Assembly: GCA_023458355.1 (NCBI GenBank)
Contig: JAEWZS010000192.1
Coordinates: 1 to 6,449, forward strand
From: Bacillota bacterium
Lineage (GTDB): Bacteria; Bacillota; Clostridia; Christensenellales; CAG-138
Direction: 5' to 3'
Length of the DNA: 6,449 nt
Shown in pieces: positions 5,580-6,449 of this stretch. How positions within the stretch are numbered: the first letter of the stretch is position 1; the number at the start of each line of letters is the position of its first letter. Below the pieces are notes generated by a model, which saw nothing but the letters and a program-made list of their open reading frames with translations, ran no database searches and was not told the origin of the DNA. Made by a program: the position numbers and the translations under genes.

Positions 5580-6449
5580 ATGAGATCCAATCGTACCGCA
5601 TCCGAATGGAAGCGCCAACTCCGCCTCACGCCGGGGTATATCGTTTTACTTCTGTGGATAGGCTTTACCATCGTTCTTTTAAGCTGGGTTTTTGCCGCAA
5701 GCTTTGCCACAACTAAGGATATTTTTTCCGGCAATGCGCTTGCCTTCCCCACCGGGCTTCACTTTGAAAATTACGAAAAGGCGTGGAACTCGCAGAACGT
5801 TTCCGTGTTCTTCTCAAACTCCCTCGTCTATGCCTCCGTTTCAACAGCTCTTCTTATCGTAATCTGCGCACCTGCTGCCTACGCACTTTCGCGCTTTAAA
5901 TTTTTTATGCGAAAGCCGTTGCAGAGCAGTTTCGTTGCGGCGATGGGCGTGCCCGTAGTGATGATTATACTGCCGCTTTTCGGCATCGTCTCCTATCTCA
6001 ACCTATTAGACCAGAGCTTAAAAGTGCGCCTCTTGATGATCTTTTTGTATGTGGGCATCAACGTGCCGTATACAGTAATATTTTTGCTCACATTCTTCTC
6101 CAACCTCCCGCACTCATTTGAGGAAGCGGCAGCCATCGACGGCTGCAAACCGGGTGCGGCATTTTGGAAGGTAATGCTGCCGCTCGCACAGCCGGGCATC
6201 GTCACTGTGAGCATTTTTAATTTTATCAACATATGGAATGAGTATTTCATGTCGCTCATATTTGCGAGCTCCAATTCCGTGCGCCCCGTGGCCGTAGGGC
6301 TATATTCCATGATCAACTCCATGCGCTACACCGGCGACTGGGCAGGCATGTTCGCCGCGGTCATTATCGTGTTTCTTCCCACATTCGTGCTGTATTTGTT
6401 CCTGTCCGAACGTATTATCGCCGGCGTGACCGGCGGTGCCATTAAGGGG
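5580..6449 (+). CDS. Carbohydrate ABC transporter permease, MalG/UgpE type (CUT1), 3' end at window edge
   Basis: The partner inner-membrane permease of the preceding protein. The frame from ATG 5580 has 290 codons and no stop before the last base. The final residues, AGVTGGAIKG, match the usual C-terminal end of MalG-like permeases, so probably only the stop codon lies outside. Likely helices are near 19-42, 78-103, 113-138, 148-172, 206-228 and 254-276. The EAA loop is at 182-206: EAAAIDGCKPGAAFWKVMLP followed by LAQPG. It fits the consensus except for Cys in place of the Ala of DGA. FENYEKAW (62-69) and PVAVGLY (236-242) are also typical of the family. The ribosome binding site, AAGGGGG at 5566-5572, overlaps the stop codon of the first permease gene, which points to translational coupling. 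Family call secure; sugar unknown. Confidence 0.93.
   Translation, partial: MRSNRTASEWKRQLRLTPGYIVLLLWIGFTIVLLSWVFAASFATTKDIFSGNALAFPTGLHFENYEKAWNSQNVSVFFSNSLVYASVSTALLIVICAPAAYALSRFKFFMRKPLQSSFVAAMGVPVVMIILPLFGIVSYLNLLDQSLKVRLLMIFLYVGINVPYTVIFLLTFFSNLPHSFEEAAAIDGCKPGAAFWKVMLPLAQPGIVTVSIFNFINIWNEYFMSLIFASSNSVRPVAVGLYSMINSMRYTGDWAGMFAAVIIVFLPTFVLYLFLSERIIAGVTGGAIKG

Overview
The window looks like chromosome of a low-to-medium G+C Gram-positive, most likely a Clostridia-like member of the Bacillota. Four things point that way. The Shine-Dalgarno sites are strong (AGGAGG, AAGGAG, GGGGAG). The sugar-binding protein is a lipoprotein with a short LSAC lipobox, the usual Gram-positive form. The chemoreceptor has a dCache sensor followed by tandem HAMP domains. 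The transporter has no ATPase beside it, as is common for CUT1 systems in this phylum. Base composition is near 50% G+C by eye in the genes and clearly more A+T-rich between 3060 and 3245. The assignment is inference; there is no rRNA or other marker gene here.

Layout. (1) Bases 3-2129, plus strand: a methyl-accepting chemotaxis protein whose first residues lie upstream of the window (dCache sensor, one visible membrane helix, three HAMP-type units, signalling hairpin). (2) Bases 2137-2177: a hairpin terminator that serves the receptor gene and the convergent gene after it. (3) Bases 2192-3043, minus strand: a transcription factor with an N-terminal PocR-type ligand-binding domain and a C-terminal AraC-type DNA-binding domain. 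(4) Bases 3044-3307: a 264-base divergent intergenic region with candidate promoters, a spaced direct repeat and a strong inverted repeat just before the ribosome binding site. (5) Bases 3308-6449, plus strand: a carbohydrate ABC transporter operon of the CUT1 type, made of a lipoprotein binding protein, a MalF/UgpA-like permease and a MalG/UgpE-like permease. The last gene is open to the final base of the window and probably lacks only its stop codon. A 14-bp hairpin separates the binding-protein gene from the permease genes.

How they may work together. The divergent PocR-AraC regulator is the natural candidate to control the transporter operon in response to a small ligand. The binding protein would catch a sugar or oligosaccharide outside the cell, the two permeases would form the channel, and a shared ATPase encoded elsewhere would power it. 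The chemoreceptor may sense a related nutrient, but only its position suggests this.

Overall this is an ordinary nutrient-uptake and sensing neighbourhood. I see no mobile element, CRISPR array, RNA gene or defence system, and no convincing new system. The points most worth a second look are the pairing of a PocR sensor with a CUT1 sugar transporter, the dyad before the binding-protein gene, the intercistronic hairpin and an unusual residue in the chemoreceptor tip.
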